A DNA stretch of 64,000 bases, from positions 107,886 through 171,885 of the forward strand of contig NMRB01000584.1 in assembly GCA_002633025.1 (NCBI GenBank). The letters run 5' to 3'. Of this stretch, positions 11,086-22,718 are shown piece by piece (position 1 is the stretch's first letter; the number at the start of each line of letters is the position of its first letter). The notes beneath the pieces were generated by a model, which saw only the letters and a program-made list of their open reading frames with translations, ran no database searches and had not been told where the DNA came from. A program made the translations under genes and the position numbers. The stretch comes from Notospermus geniculatus (taxonomy: Eukaryota > Nemertea > Pilidiophora > Heteronemertea > Lineidae).

Positions 11086-12602
11086 CGATTGAAATCAATG
11101 TGATAAGCACTCACTGATCGCTTCATGAGAGAGATTCTAGCACAGGGCGTCGTCTCTGTGACATATTTCTATCAGTTTGGCTGTACCGAAGCCGCCTGCC
11201 TACGGCTCAGTTACTGGGAATGTCCCGGGGAATGTCCTGCCCTACTTTTATTTGGGGTTGATAATAACCACGAGAATTGGCGATACCGAATTCCGATTGT
11301 ATGCAAATCGTGAATATTTAATGTACCTACAGTCTGCTCTCAGCGAGGTTTTCGTTTTCAATGGTTTTTAGTAGCAAGATCAATAAAATAGTTGATCACA
11401 CTGCGAACGTCTCTGATTGGTCATGAACGGAGCAATGAGCTGACGTCATAGATACATTGTGGCGACGTTGCATTGTTTTCCACACCAGGCTCACAAGGTT
11501 AGCAACACGTATTGCAGCAACCTGACTGAAAAGTTTTTTTGTGGAACTTTGTTGTGAAGTAGGCTAGGCTACCGTGTGCTCTGTAAGGCGGGACCGAGTT
11601 GTGAATGCAACTGGAGTGTGAACGAGAGGTAAGTAGGCTACTTTTGAGGAAAAGATGGGCGTATCTTGTGGTGCTGAGCGGAGCAACAACTCTTTTTTCC
11701 ATTTTGCGGCAGAAATCTGCATGAAAAACACGTGGGGGTTTGTCCCCCTATTAAGTTACGGCCGTTATCCTGGAAAGGGTTACCCTGAAAGTGTTTCCTG
11801 TGCTTTTTATAGCGGTTGGCATTTTCAGACAGGGACACAGGGATTCTCAGTCCTAGGATAGGCCTAGGCCTAGTCAGACTTGGTGTTCGTTTTGGTTTGA
11901 TATTTGAACATTGGATTATCGAAGATGACATATAGGCCTAGGCCTAGCTGAATTTGTGCGTCATGCTAGGCCTACGAGGAAACTGTCGTGTGATGAATGA
12001 AAGAATGATATGTATGGATTAAAATGTTGAGCAAAAATGAACCAAATATTAATTTACAGGGAGTCTGTTAATATTGCTGCAATACCACATGATGCAGCTT
12101 GAAAAACTGCCCCCTGGGGAATTGTCTCTGGAGAGGTAATTTCATGCGCTCTGCTGCCTGAACATGAGTTCCCGCTATTTGCCTCCGTGAAGTGTGGACT
12201 AATGCCCATGCATTTGGCATTTGTGTTGGGTTCAGCGCAGCGAGACCTACACCTCAGAGCCACTCTTGTTAATTCGGGGGCAGAATTGACTGAGATCAAG
12301 AATTTTCCGATAGCTTCGAGATGATTTGAAAAATATCTTCCTTTGGCACGGTAATTATGACTGCTTAGCGGTCTTATCGACTGAAGTAAATACACAATCT
12401 GACACGGAAAACGCTTTGTAGAATGGAACGGAGAACGTCCACCCACGACTCGGCCATCGAGGATGGCCGGGGAGCCGTAACTTATAGGCTATTCAGAATC
12501 ATTCTAGCAACGGACAATTTCTCATCAACGGATGAATACACTAGATGGCCACGAAATAGGGCCTAGGCCTACACCTTGGCTCTGTAGACAGTATTTGGCG
12601 TG

Positions 12603-12765
12603 CTAATTTACAGCAGGAGGAAACCGGAGTGTCCATAGAAAATTGCGCTTATCAAAAAGAGTCACCTCTCTTTCAAAGAACGGGTTCACTGGGGATCGAA
12701 TCCAAAATCTCAGAAGTGGCAGGCGACGATGCTTCCACTGCGCCATCTGACAGCCCCAAAATACA
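12603..12765 (-). mobile_element. tRNA-derived SINE
   Basis: On the minus strand there is an A box (GATGGCGCAGTGGAAGC), about 35 nt later a B box (GATTCGATCCCC), then a body with GACTCTTTTTGATAAGCG and TCCGGTTTCCTCCTG. The same body words recur at 35395-35485, which supports a dispersed family. Confidence 0.7.
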
Positions 12766-13430
12766 CTATAGTTTTTCTTTTCGTGTTTGCTTTTCAACTA
12801 AAATATCTTGATGGTATTTGAGATCGGAGTTCATGTTCCTATGAATACATGTACTTTTTTTCCAATATTAGCCCAAAGCGACGTAAAAAATGATAGGGCG
12901 TGCATTCATTGTATAGTTGGCACTACTGCCTGGTGAAAACACTCTATCTGAATGTGACCTATCTCCGCTGTATCCTTTCATACCCTCAGGGTGGAAACCA
13001 GTTATAGGACATTTTTTTCACAGCAGTCGATAATTGTTTTGCTGCTAATCGGAAACTTGCTGTGACCCGTGAAATTCACGGGTATGGTGCGTACACGCAG
13101 GGCGACGGCAACGGCGGTGATTGCATCCTTCGCCATGTCGTAGTTTTCCCTTTCGCCCCTGTGTTGGAGACCCTAGGGACGAGAGTTACTCTACATGGGT
13201 CGAGGCAAATAAGCGATAGTTTAACCACATTGTCAATAGAGGTCTCCCTTAACGCGTTTATGTTTAGCGCAGGATAGGGCCCCTTTAATGAATGCTCTCA
13301 GAGTCACTTTTAGAGCAAGTTCAGTGTCGACACTGACATCTTTTAAAACCTTCTGCTGACGTCATCAGCGTGTTCGAGCAGCGCGTGGGTGTTTGTCTTT
13401 CTGATAGGAAATTAATTTAGTTGGTTTTAT

Positions 13431-13460
13431 CTTGGAGGAATTATAATTCCTCCAAGGTTT
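13431..13460. repeat. CCTTGGAGGAATTATA palindrome
   Basis: CTTGGAGGAATTA joins directly to its inverted copy. The same end sequence occurs as a loop-containing pair at 46981-47019 and as a single end at 62262-62278, so it is the terminus of a dispersed foldback family. Confidence 0.65.
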
Positions 13461-13908
13461 TATAAACCGTACATAAATATTTGAATAAACAGTATGCATA
13501 GACTGTAATAGCGAAGATAAATAAGAATGCGTGACGTGTCGCGCTTGAAAAACTTAATGGCGCACAAGAAGGTCTCATTTGATTCCTAAGGCTAATCCCA
13601 CACCCATCAAATCTCATTTGCGGGGCAATGAGTTGTGACAAGCTAATAAATATCACGGCCCATTCTGATACATGGCACTTTCCTTTTCAATTTGATCACT
13701 GTTTATTGAACGGTAAAGGCCATTCATCTCAACTTAAAACCGATTAGACCATGTCATATCCTCTTTAATGCGTCTTAGCAACGCAAAGCGCTTCATTGAC
13801 AACCGAATAATGGCGGCGCACGCACAACTTGAACACCGACTTGGAGAGTGTTGACCAGCAATAGCATTCGGATTTTATGTGATACAGAGCGTGAGAACAA
13901 GAGTCAAA

Positions 13909-16900
13909 ATGGCTTCTGGGGCGCTAGCCTATAGTTTAGCCCCCCAGTTGGGGACCAGAACTATGAATTATATGACAGCTGAAACTAGGGTAGGTTTTCT
14001 TATATTTAGCAGTATATTACCGATTTTTCTGTCTTTACATACATGTAGCGGTATACATGTCGGTTTGTTTACAAAGGCCCGATTAAGACCGCGCATTATG
14101 TTAGCTTTGTGTGTAATGGTACGTATGGGTCTGTGGGTAGGCCTGTGGATTCCGCACCCGGTTATCTCAGAAATGCGTTAAATTGTAAAAATGACAATAA
14201 TCTCTTCCTTCGCAATTAGCATCTCTGTCACATCCACAATAAAAAGGGACAGAATTTCAGCTCAGATGGGAGGTCAAAAGGCCCTGTTCGTCCCCTTTTC
14301 ATTGTTAGCTTTTCATCGAAAGTCCCAATACTCTGTACTTTTCAGTTCGGAGCAGACAACCTTTCACCAGGATTCATAAAATATTTAGAAAGCTTTTATA
14401 AAAAAGCAGACGCGAAGGACAGAGCAAAGTGCCTGGAGTTACTGACTGCCCTTAACATTCAAGAGGAACTGAACACAAAGTTACAGCCTTGCAGAAGTAA
14501 AACCCCAGGACCTAATTGGAAACCATCTGGTCCCCCTACGCCTGTTGGTGAAATTTCAGAGACCCCTCACGTTAAATTTGTACCAGCACCACCGCCGAGA
14601 CCCCATACTGCCATGGCCCTTGCAGGTACGTCAACGCTGTTTACTCTTCAATGGTCTTGAACAGACTTGTGTTCCCATTGAAAAAAAACTGTACTTGTTC
14701 ATAACGCAATGAGTGTGCATGTTGTATATACTTAGTATGTTATAGGCCTAGTAAATTTGGTGTGAGGCATATTGCGTGAATTTCGTATCTGTACAGGCTT
14801 ATTTTTAGGCGTCCATTGGTCGCGTCACCACACTACCCCGTTGTCATCACTGAAGCGCATGATTTATTCCATAGGTCCTGTTTCAGTTTTGTCTACCTTC
14901 TTCCGCATGTCATTGCTGCGTCCTGTACCCATGAGGACGTCTAACGTATGTTCATCTTGGCATTTGACAAGAACGAATTTCACGCCATGTCCAGCCGCCT
15001 CAACGACGGAAAATTTCGAATGGGGGTGGGGTGGGTAGCTCTAGATTCGCTCTCAAGGCCCTCTCTACTTATACTGCATTACGCATATTAGCAAAAATAG
15101 ATACATATTAGATATTTGATATTAGGCTACAGTTACTGATTTTACAGGAGGCCGTCTGAAAAGGGACCCTTACCAGACAACGTACAAAAGGGAATTCGTT
15201 GGTCATGTCGGACAACCCACCGTCGCAGACAGGTCGGTATTGTGTTCTGTCGTTTGTTCCCCTCAGTTCCTTTGCTATCGTCGGCGAAAGGCAAATCGAA
15301 TACAGGCGGGATTACACACAGATTGAGCCGTCGCTTCCCCGTCAGCAACCGTCGCGTGTCGTCGAGTGATGTCGGAGGACGACGCGGCGACCGAAGTAAA
15401 AATCCGCCTTGCCCATCTACTCAGCCATCCTGGGAACCCAGGGCATTTCCACTCTGCAGCATAGCGCGTACGGGCGAGTAGGGGAGCGCGTTTTAGAGGA
15501 CCTGTTGCAAGAGGATGCTACTCAGCATTCGTGGGAGTAGATGTCTATCTACGGTACTTTGTTAAATGGCAGTGTGTAAAGGTCGCGCTTCCTTATAGGT
15601 CTTCCCTTAAGCGGCGAATCCACTGTCGCGATTTGGGCTTGAGACGGGGTTGCGGTGCCTTGCGATCGCCTTATATGGCAATCGGAAGTCCTTATAATAT
15701 AAGGACAAGGGAATAACCGCAAGGGAACGCAACCGCGTCTCAAGCCAAAATCGCGACAGTGGATCACCCGCTTTTAAGGGCGGCGCACACGTGCGACTAG
15801 AATGGGGCGACTACTACGTCGCATGCGATAATTACTTTGAGGTCGATCAGTGATGTCATCCGCGACATCACTAATCTTCCAAGGAAGCATTTGTCGCAAA
15901 CGAGTCAACAAAAACAAAAAAAAAACTAAAAATATGTTCAGTCGCTGCTGTAGTCGCAAGGCCGGTCGCCTAGAAAATCGCACGAAAAATCGCAAGTGTG
16001 CGCCGCCCTTTTAGGTGGACGATTCCTCCGCTCTGAGCAGGCAGAGGAGTCTAATCGCGACCTCCAAATAGAGGGGCCTATACGCCTTATTGGAATTTGG
16101 TGGCTAAAAGAAAAACCATTTTATTTCAGACCCATGACATCTAAAGGTGTCATGCCACCGCCGTACAAGCTTTCTGGTGCTACCACATCCAGTACAGATT
16201 TCGCAGAGAAACCAATCAAAGCCTCGCAGTCAATCCTAAGGTCAGGAACTTCCAGCGGGAATAGGCGGAACAATCCTCATCCTCACGAGGTAGGAAAATA
16301 ATCGTTTTAGATGGTTTTTGGACCCTGGCTGAGTTCTGCAACTGCCGTGGTTAGATGTATGACTCCCCGTGCCCCCTGCTCCCGCCTCTCATGCCATTTA
16401 TCTGCGTGTCCCCTGTTGTAAAGTCGCAGCTTATTCCGCCAGGGGAACACTCACAGATGGGGAACATTCAAAAACGTTACACGGGCACGACGGGGGCCTG
16501 TTCTGGACTGTGACACGGAGACTGCTGCGACGAATTTGGTGGCGTTCTAAAGCTAGGCGCACATGTGCGGCAAATCTCGATGCGGTAGGGGTGTTTTAAA
16601 GTTGACTGACCCAACGCTGTCGACTCGTCATTTATCCGGGTCAGTCGACTTTAAAAACACCCCTGCCGGCGCATCGAGATTTGCCGCACGTGTGTGCGCC
16701 TAGCTTAGGGTGGGTGCACACTAGAAGCGATTCGCAAAGCGATTTAGAATCGCACGCGAATTGCTTTTGTTTGGGAGGCATTGCGGCATGAAATAACAAA
16801 GAACCATCGCATGCGTTGTGCGAATCGCGTGTAGTGTATACCCACCCTTAAAGCTGGAGACACAATACAAACGTTTGTCGCATTGCGATTGTCGCGTCCG

Positions 16901-19900
16901 TTTATTGCATGCGATGAATGGACGTAAAATGCGACAACCATGACACATGGCCTATAATATAGGCCCCTCCCTTGGCATTTAACTCTGCAAAAGAACAAGC
17001 TGATTAACATCAGGCTAAAGGGTGAGTGTATATATTGTTGAACGGTTCTCGTCGTCTACCAATCTCTCGCCTGAAAATAAGGCACTACACCCACCCCACA
17101 AACCCACTGCCTAGTGATCACTACAAGTCCGCGAGATCTTCAGCCAGCCGAACGCATGCGTAAATAGGTCGCGTGGTGTGTACAATGAACGTCTGTTCAA
17201 TAACAGCATTGATCTTCCTTCATTCCAGCGGCTGCGATGGCCGAGTGGTTAAGGCGTTGGACTTGAAATCCAATGGGGTCTCCCCGCGCAGGTTCGAACC
17301 CTGCTCGCAGCGAATTTTTTTTCAAATTTTTTTCGCTACAGCAATTCATCTTTTTCTTCCTTTTTGATTGTTGGGCGTGTTCAAATCGTTCAATATTAGT
17401 AATATATGAAATAATAAATTGCATTTTTTCGGTTTCGCAATGGTTTTTAGAATTTTTAGTGCATCTGAAATTGTATAGATGGCGCTGCTGTGAGTTCAAA
17501 CAAGCACGTTCAGGCCCAAACAGCCTGTGCTGCCTGTTCAATAACCAATATTGTGATTTTATTGATTTTATTCCCAGCAAATTACCCCTTTATTTAGATA
17601 TAATCACCAACCCCCCGTAAAGAAATAAATCATGGTAATCTATAATATAAATAGGTATAATAAAAATCAGTCGGACACACTATCGATACAAGCCTAGATA
17701 GGCCCTGGTAGGCCTACACATGGTTTAATACGGGTGAATAACATGAATATAACTGATCACTTGATTGACTCAACTAAATGAAACCATTCAGTGAGAAGTG
17801 AATAGAGGGGTCTGACTGTTGACATTCCAGCTAGGCCCTATTCTTTACTTCAGTGGAATATTATGAGCTACCAGTGCATAAATTTAGATTGACGACCGAT
17901 TCCGAATACCAGTGGGACATTAATAGGCCCTACTTGCATGCAGTAGGCCCAAATCTTGGAGACGTTGTGGAATAGCGGGTCCCATCTGTAAAGTGTAAAA
18001 GTACAAACTCGTTGAGAGAGAGAAGAAAAACAAAGACTTCCAACGTGTCCAAATACTATGTAGGCCTAATCATTTTCAAATTCTTTCTCGTTGTTTCCGA
18101 GGGAATTTTTGACAATTCGTTATTCATTCAGTTACCCGTCATTTCTCCTAACCCCCGACTGACCGACTCCCGCATTCAACTCAGTGAGTTTCTGAAGTGT
18201 TTTTTCCGACTTTTTTTTCCATTGTAGGGTTTTATGGTATGGAAATTCCCCAAGAATAAAGACTCAGAGCATCCGGACAGCAAGTGGACCACGGAACTCA
18301 CAAATGATTTGATGGACAAAATCTGTAGAGGAAAGTGCCGATCGACATATCAGCAGGATTACCGAGGAATACCCCTAGGTTTGTCACCTTTGTTGGTTGG
18401 CCCGGGTTCATATAAAACACACATAGAAACTTGAGCCTAAGCTGCTGTGGTGCTTCTAAATAAAAATCCAGTGTCCCCCTAAACTAAAGACAGTCCGCTC
18501 TGGAGACGCATATCATCTAAAAGAATGCCTTTTATTCTTCCCAAATCATTGCATGCTCCTCTTAGAAAGATACTTTTAGATGAAATTTCGGACTTTTGGT
18601 GAGGAGTGAAAACTGCCGTGTACATCAAATGTACATGCAGTGCACTCAGCGCAATGTATTGTTATGCCTGGCTTTCACTGACGCTACGAATGTCCCGAAT
18701 CGCCCCGAATCTGAAAGTTGTCGGGTTCGCAGATAATTCTTAAACGATTCTTGCAGTTCCTAAATGATTCTTAGTTGGTTCCTGAACATTCGTACTGTTC
18801 GCGTGAGTTTTTGTTTGTCAAAAACTTTCGTGGGAGCGTTCACGAATTCCACGACACAAATTCAACTACGAAATACAAATTCAAAGAATCATGTAAGAAT
18901 TGTACGAATAAGGTACGACTCACTTACAAATATTCGTGGCCGATTCGTGATAGATCCGTACTTGATTCATAAATACGTTCGGGACATTCGTGCCTGTTTC
19001 GGGATGTTTTCGGCGTGGGTCCACAAATTTGAGAGAGACACGAATGGCCAAGAATAGCCCAGAATGCAAAAGAATCCACTACGAGGCTGTTACGGACGAT
19101 AAGAAAGGGTTGCGAAGTGTTTACGATCTCTACGAATTTGAAATTCGTGGAATTCGTGAACCGTCCCACGAAAGTTTTTGACAAGCAAAAACTTTCGTGG
19201 CGGCTCGACGAACTCACACGAACTGTACGAATGTTTTAGGAATCAACCAAGAATCATTTAAGAACCGCAAGGAACGTTTGAGAATTATCTACGAATCGGA
19301 CAACTTTCTGATTCGGGACATTCGTAGCGTCAGTGAAAGTGGGGCATCATGGGCCCACGCGGAAAACAGGCACGAATGTCTCGAATGTATTTACGAATCA
19401 AGTACGAGTATTCGTGAGTGATCGTGCCTTTTGTTCGTACAATTCTTACATGATTCTTTGAATCCGTACTTGTTTCTTAGCCCATTCTTGACATTCGGCA
19501 TATTTTTCAACCCGATTGGCCACGAATTGGGACAATTTCAGATTCGTGGCGATTCGGGACATTCGTAGCGATAGTGAAAGCCAGGCATAAGAAGGAGCAT
19601 TGCAGGTTTCTTCGTGAAACAAGGATCACGGACTTTATTACTTTTAAATCATTTGTGTCCCACCCTCTCTTTTCATGGCCGGACTTCCGAAGGGGGGTGG
19701 GTGGGTGGGTGGTGTAAACCCACATGAGGCAAAATATACACGGGTTTCAGTCTTTGCTCGCTTGCTAGTACGGTATAGCGCCGCGGGGTGAAGCGGCAAA
19801 GACGGGAGAAGTCTGGAGGCGAAATACTGCGAAGTCTGCACGTAGGGTTTCAGAATATGGTCGCGTGTCCTCTGATTCCGCCGAAGGCCGGCCTGTCCTA

Positions 19901-21918
19901 CGAGTACAATAAGAAGTAGGCCTACCATTGAACTATCTGCCGACACATGATATTGACGTAGGCCTACCCCATCACCACCTCCACAATCTCGGCTCAATAA
20001 GTTAGGCTAGACAGCAAATTTCTAAACTATCCCTTCTCCATCATCAGGTCAGAAGATGGATGCGACAAACCAACCCGAGGGGTGGAAATCTCTGGCTCCC
20101 TCATACTCCGTGGATTCAATGATGAGACAAGCGTACCAGACGCCCCAACAACAGGCCATCCTTCAGGGGAATACAACCAGATTTGGATGCAACAGACATA
20201 AGAATGTAGCCGCTATAGGGACAGGTAAGGATCAGGGGCCATATTCATCAAAGTATGATACTTATCTTTTGTGTTGAACAGAGGATAAGTGTCACAGTTT
20301 TGTGAATATGGGTCCTGGGACCTTATTCACGAAGCTCTCATAACTACGGGAGTGCGTATTAAACTGTTGTCCATTTGCGGATAACCTTTGTTTATTATCC
20401 GCCTGGCAAAGGATTTGCGTGTCCTTAAAGATAATGTATCACGGGTATTTTCGCGGGCCACGAAAATCATTGTTTATTTACATTTTGTTTGTTTGTGTCC
20501 AGTTTTTCTTTGTCTTATGAATAATTTGTCGGTGACATGCCCCTCTAGAAATACTTTCGATACCGAAACTATTGGCATGTCCCATAAGTCCAAAATAACA
20601 TAATGTAAACATCCATGTTTTACAAACATTGAATGTAAACAATGAAGTCACGATACATTATCTTTTAAGTTGCGGGAGCTTTGTGAATAAGGTCTCAGGT
20701 TAGCTCTTAACTATATGGATAGATAGCGCGCTAAACGCTTAAAGCTAGGTACATGTACACAATGCAATTTTGTACGATTTTCCGACAACGACAATGCGGC
20801 AACGACTACGGCAGCAAGAATGTGTGCGGACCAATTCATTTCCTACGATCATTTTTTGCCGTTGCCGTATTGTCGTTGTCGGAAAATCGTACACATGTGT
20901 ACCTAGCTTCATACCCCTCTTCACATGGAGCCCCCCAACACGTACGACAAATCAGCCGGAATAACCTTGGTCCCCGGTCCACGTATTGTTAGCATTCAAG
21001 ACGATTGTCCTGTTTTGTGTTTTCAGTGCCCAATACAACAAACACACAAATGCATATACAGACACGAACGACCTACGAGAGGGAATTCAGTGATGCCGTC
21101 CCCGCCAACACATCTGACCTCAGGGATATCGGGAGAAGATTGGGCGCCGAAACCTTGCAGAAATATATCGATGCCACTGATGAAAATCGTAAGTAGGAGG
21201 ATCACTACCTCATTTAAGAGACCTAGATTGTAGCAGAAATGTTGTTACATTAAACCACAGGCACACAGGGCTGATGTAATAAGAGCTCAATAAAAGTATA
21301 GATTTCATTAACCAAAACGATACGACGATATAATATGTGACCGTCTATGAAAAAATCCGGTAAAAGTCGCTGACCACCACATGGTTAATAAAATTAGGTT
21401 ACGTTGAGAGTGTCATCACAATAAAAAAACACCGGCGGGTCTGTTGGTGGCAAAGCCTTATCGATTGTGCAACAAAGATCAGGTAGGTCGCTCCCCAGCG
21501 ACTTTGGCCGGGTTTTCTCATAGACGGTCACATATACGATGATTGCCTCGTCAAAGACGAGGTCAAACTATAGGCTTCTGTGCGGTGAGTGTGTGACATC
21601 TGACAGTAGGCCTACACCAAGGCCTTATAGCCAGTAGCAGTGCAGAGCCCCGTTACTGGTCAAGCACAGTCTCCTGCACATGATTGCCGATTAGAATCGG
21701 TGGGCATATATCATTTTGAGACTCGATTGTAAAAGGCAGTCATTCCTTTTTCAGAAAAAGAAACGCTGACCGCCATGTTGAAATCTCCCACCGGAAGTAG
21801 AGGTGGTTCCCGTTCGAGCTCCCGGAAGGCCCGGGTACCGGAAGCTACTCAAGTTTACACCTGTAAACAGGAGGATTTCAAGCCCCGTTGGCTCTCCTCC
21901 TGGACTGGTCCTATGTAA
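13909..21918 (+). CDS. TEX26-like / axonemal repeat-motif protein, 8 exons, complete
   Basis: Exons are 13909-13989, 14346-14625, 15148-15232, 16130-16289, 18228-18378, 20048-20224, 21027-21188 and 21755-21918. All borders are GT-AG and phases agree throughout, giving 1260 nt and 419 aa from MASGALAYSLAPQ to SSWTGPM. The protein is soluble with no signal peptide or membrane segment. It carries three short motifs of one type, TTYKREF (131-137), STYQQDY (241-247) and TTYEREF (326-332), separated by Pro/Ser-rich linkers. There is also a FMVWKFP block (204-210) and two amphipathic helical stretches (about 28-65 and 345-375). Repeats of this kind occur in microtubule-inner and sperm axoneme proteins. 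Order and spacing most resemble vertebrate TEX26 (Y.LS, F..W..P, TTYQSDY, C-terminal helix). That match is from memory and untested. It is divergent to the transporter gene. Confidence 0.8.
15610..15773. mobile_element. hairpin MITE, TTA target, family copy 1
   Basis: Arms start AGCGGCGAATCCACTG and end CAGTGGATCACCCGCT. TTA flanks it on both sides (15607-15609, 15774-15776). A second copy abuts the assembly gap at 37726-37876. A TTA target suggests the PIF/Harbinger superfamily. Confidence 0.85.
15777..16010. mobile_element. 234-bp MITE abutting the previous one
   Basis: The ends AGGGCGGCGCACACG and GTGTGCGCCGCCCTT are inverted repeats. The left TTA (15774-15776) is shared with the neighbouring element and the right TTA is 16011-16013. 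CG-containing words GCGACTAG, GGCGACTAC and TCGCATGCG recur inside. Confidence 0.85.
16335..16490. repeat. degenerate copy of an interspersed repeat family
   Basis: It shares TCGCAGCTTATTCCGYCAG, GGGGAACACTCACAGATGGG and CAAAAACGTTACAC with copies at 30962-31135 and 41228-41430. Confidence 0.65.
16551..16706. mobile_element. hairpin MITE AGCTAGGCGCACA
   Basis: Arms of about 60 bp (AGCTAGGCGCACATGTGCGG, CAAATCTCGATGCGG) surround GTTGACTGACCCAAC. A related fragment with the inner arm sequence lies at 51205-51285. Confidence 0.8.
16708..16847. mobile_element. 140-bp MITE, TTA target
   Basis: GGGTGGGTGCACACTAG at the left is mirrored by CACTATACCCACCC-type sequence at the right. TTA flanks at 16705-16707 and 16848-16850. 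It abuts the element at 16551-16706. Confidence 0.8.
17231..17312 (+). tRNA. tRNA-Ser(UGA)
   Basis: It is an 82-nt cloverleaf. The acceptor stem GCTGCGA pairs with TCGCAGC at 17305-17311 and the discriminator base is G at 17312. The D-arm/A box reads TGGCCGAGTGGTTAAGG. The anticodon stem-loop TTGGACTTGAAATCCAA carries the anticodon TGA. A long variable arm (GGGGTCTCCCC region), as class II tRNA-Ser requires, is followed by the B box GGTTCGAACCC. No CCA is encoded, as expected in a eukaryote. It sits inside intron 4 (16290-18227) of the TEX26-like gene, same strand. Confidence 0.97.
17315..17322 (+). terminator. Pol III T-tract terminator of tRNA-Ser
   Basis: A run of eight Ts starts two bases after the tRNA discriminator base, and a second T7 run follows. 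This is the normal RNA polymerase III stop signal and supports the tRNA being an expressed gene. Confidence 0.85.
18665..19587. mobile_element. 923-bp TIR element made of 10-11 bp phased GAAT/ATTC repeats
   Basis: The ends TGCCTGGCTTTCACTG and CAGTGAAAGCCAGGCA-like sequence are inverted, with TA on both sides (18663-18664, 19588-19589). TIR matching continues through GCTACGAATGTCCCGAAT. Nearly the whole interior is degenerate 10-11 mers: ATTCTTnnnnn/TTCCTnnnnn on the left, AGAATnnnnn/ACGAATnnnn in the middle and right. It lies in intron 5 of the TEX26-like gene and has no coding capacity. Confidence 0.85.
19692..19711 (+). other. G-quadruplex-capable tract
   Basis: Six Gs are followed by three GGGT-type runs with one-base loops, fitting the G3+N1-7 rule. 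It lies in intron 5 of the TEX26-like gene. Confidence 0.6.
20230..20316. mobile_element. tiny foldback GGGCCATATTCAT
   Basis: GGGGCCATATTCATCAAAGT is mirrored at the right by TTTTGTGAATATGGGTCC, with an inner pair GATACTTATC/GATAAGTGTC. It begins 6 bp inside intron 6 of the TEX26-like gene. Confidence 0.6.
20317..20698. mobile_element. GGGACCTTATTCAC MITE interrupted by another MITE
   Basis: The outer ends are GGGACCTTATTCACGAAGC and GCTTTGTGAATAAGGTCTC, like the intact 139-bp copy at 46816-46954. It is split near 20427-20670 by a second element with ends TTAAAGATAATGTATCACG, whose sister copy is at 57832-58086. Confidence 0.85.
20427..20670. mobile_element. 244-bp MITE, TTAAAGATAAT family, copy 1
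   Basis: The inverted ends TTAAAGATAATGTATCACG and CACGATACATTATCTTTTAA surround GCGGGCCACGAAA ... TAAACATCCATGTTT. It is nested inside the 20317-20698 element. Confidence 0.85.
20742..20911. mobile_element. 170-bp hairpin MITE
   Basis: AAGCTAGGTACATGTACAC is mirrored by GTACACATGTGTACCTAGCTT, with inner arms ATTTTCCGACAACGACAATG and complement. It ends about 115 bp before exon 7 of the TEX26-like gene. Confidence 0.8.
21332..21534. mobile_element. 203-bp MITE
   Basis: TATGTGACCGTCTATGAAAA and its complement form the ends. It lies in the last intron of the TEX26-like gene. Confidence 0.75.
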
Positions 21919-22718
21919 CGAAAGGAATTATAAAGTGAAACAAAATGAATCACACAATTGGCACTGTCTCAGACAAATTCAGATGGAATTATTTTGTCAT
22001 TTTGTAGGCCTGTGTAATTAGAAAATCTGTGATATTGGTAAAAAGTTTTGAATATGTCACAGAAATGTGATGAAAAGTATAAACTATCTCATTCTCTTGT
22101 GCACATGTTTATGTAGATTATCAAAATCTTGAAATGTGCATGTACATAGTCGAGGATTAAATTATATGTTGTGCATTACGTGTGTTTCTATACCCCTTTC
22201 CTGTGCAATACCCCCTGCAACCACCAGTTTTTTTCATCGATATCAACCATGGCTCGATATGCCATAAGTTCAAGCCGACAAAACGAAATCCTCGCGATTG
22301 CCGCTCAATCAACAACCCCATGAATGGCCCCGCCGGACATTGAATTGGACCGTCGTGACTCCTTTGATCAACTGACTGACAACTTCTTTTGGGGAACACA
22401 GAGAAATCGGTCACTCCCGTTTCCTATAATAAGGTGAAAAATTGAAAACGGGAACATTAGAATGACTTGAAACGTCACCAAACGAGTGTGTTGCCAGTGG
22501 TCCACTGTGCTCATGTTGCCCTCCTTGAGGACAGCATGTCTTTCACCCACATCTGACACGAAGGGAGGTGTTGATGAAAAACCATGCCAACGCGCAAAAC
22601 CGCGGAAGAATTTTACAACACGTAACCGACTTGATTGTGGTAATACGCTCTTGATACAATGCATTAAAACAGTCGATGTGAAGAGGCTGCCCCAGTTGAA
22701 TGCGACTTAAGACTCAAA
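21919..22718. other. intergenic, no gene seen
   Basis: It holds the 3' side of the TEX26-like gene and the 5' side of the 545-aa reading frame. No repeat, tRNA or exon can be supported here. Confidence 0.5.

Larger units (their letters stand above)
10816..13908. other. 3.1-kb divergent intergenic region
   Basis: It separates the transporter start (minus) from the TEX26-like start (plus). I see no convincing gene. It holds the foldback at 10973-11085, dense TAGGCCTA words at 11560-11970, a SINE at about 12600-12765, and a perfect 28-bp palindrome at 13431-13460. Promoters of both genes should lie here, but no TATA box is placed well enough to call. Confidence 0.6.

Noticed and set aside
12054-12446. 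130-aa minus-strand frame between the divergent genes
   Set aside because: No domain, no splice or start support; consistent with chance.
17197-17580. 127-aa and 115-aa frames on opposite strands
   Set aside because: They read through the tRNA-Ser gene and its T-tract.
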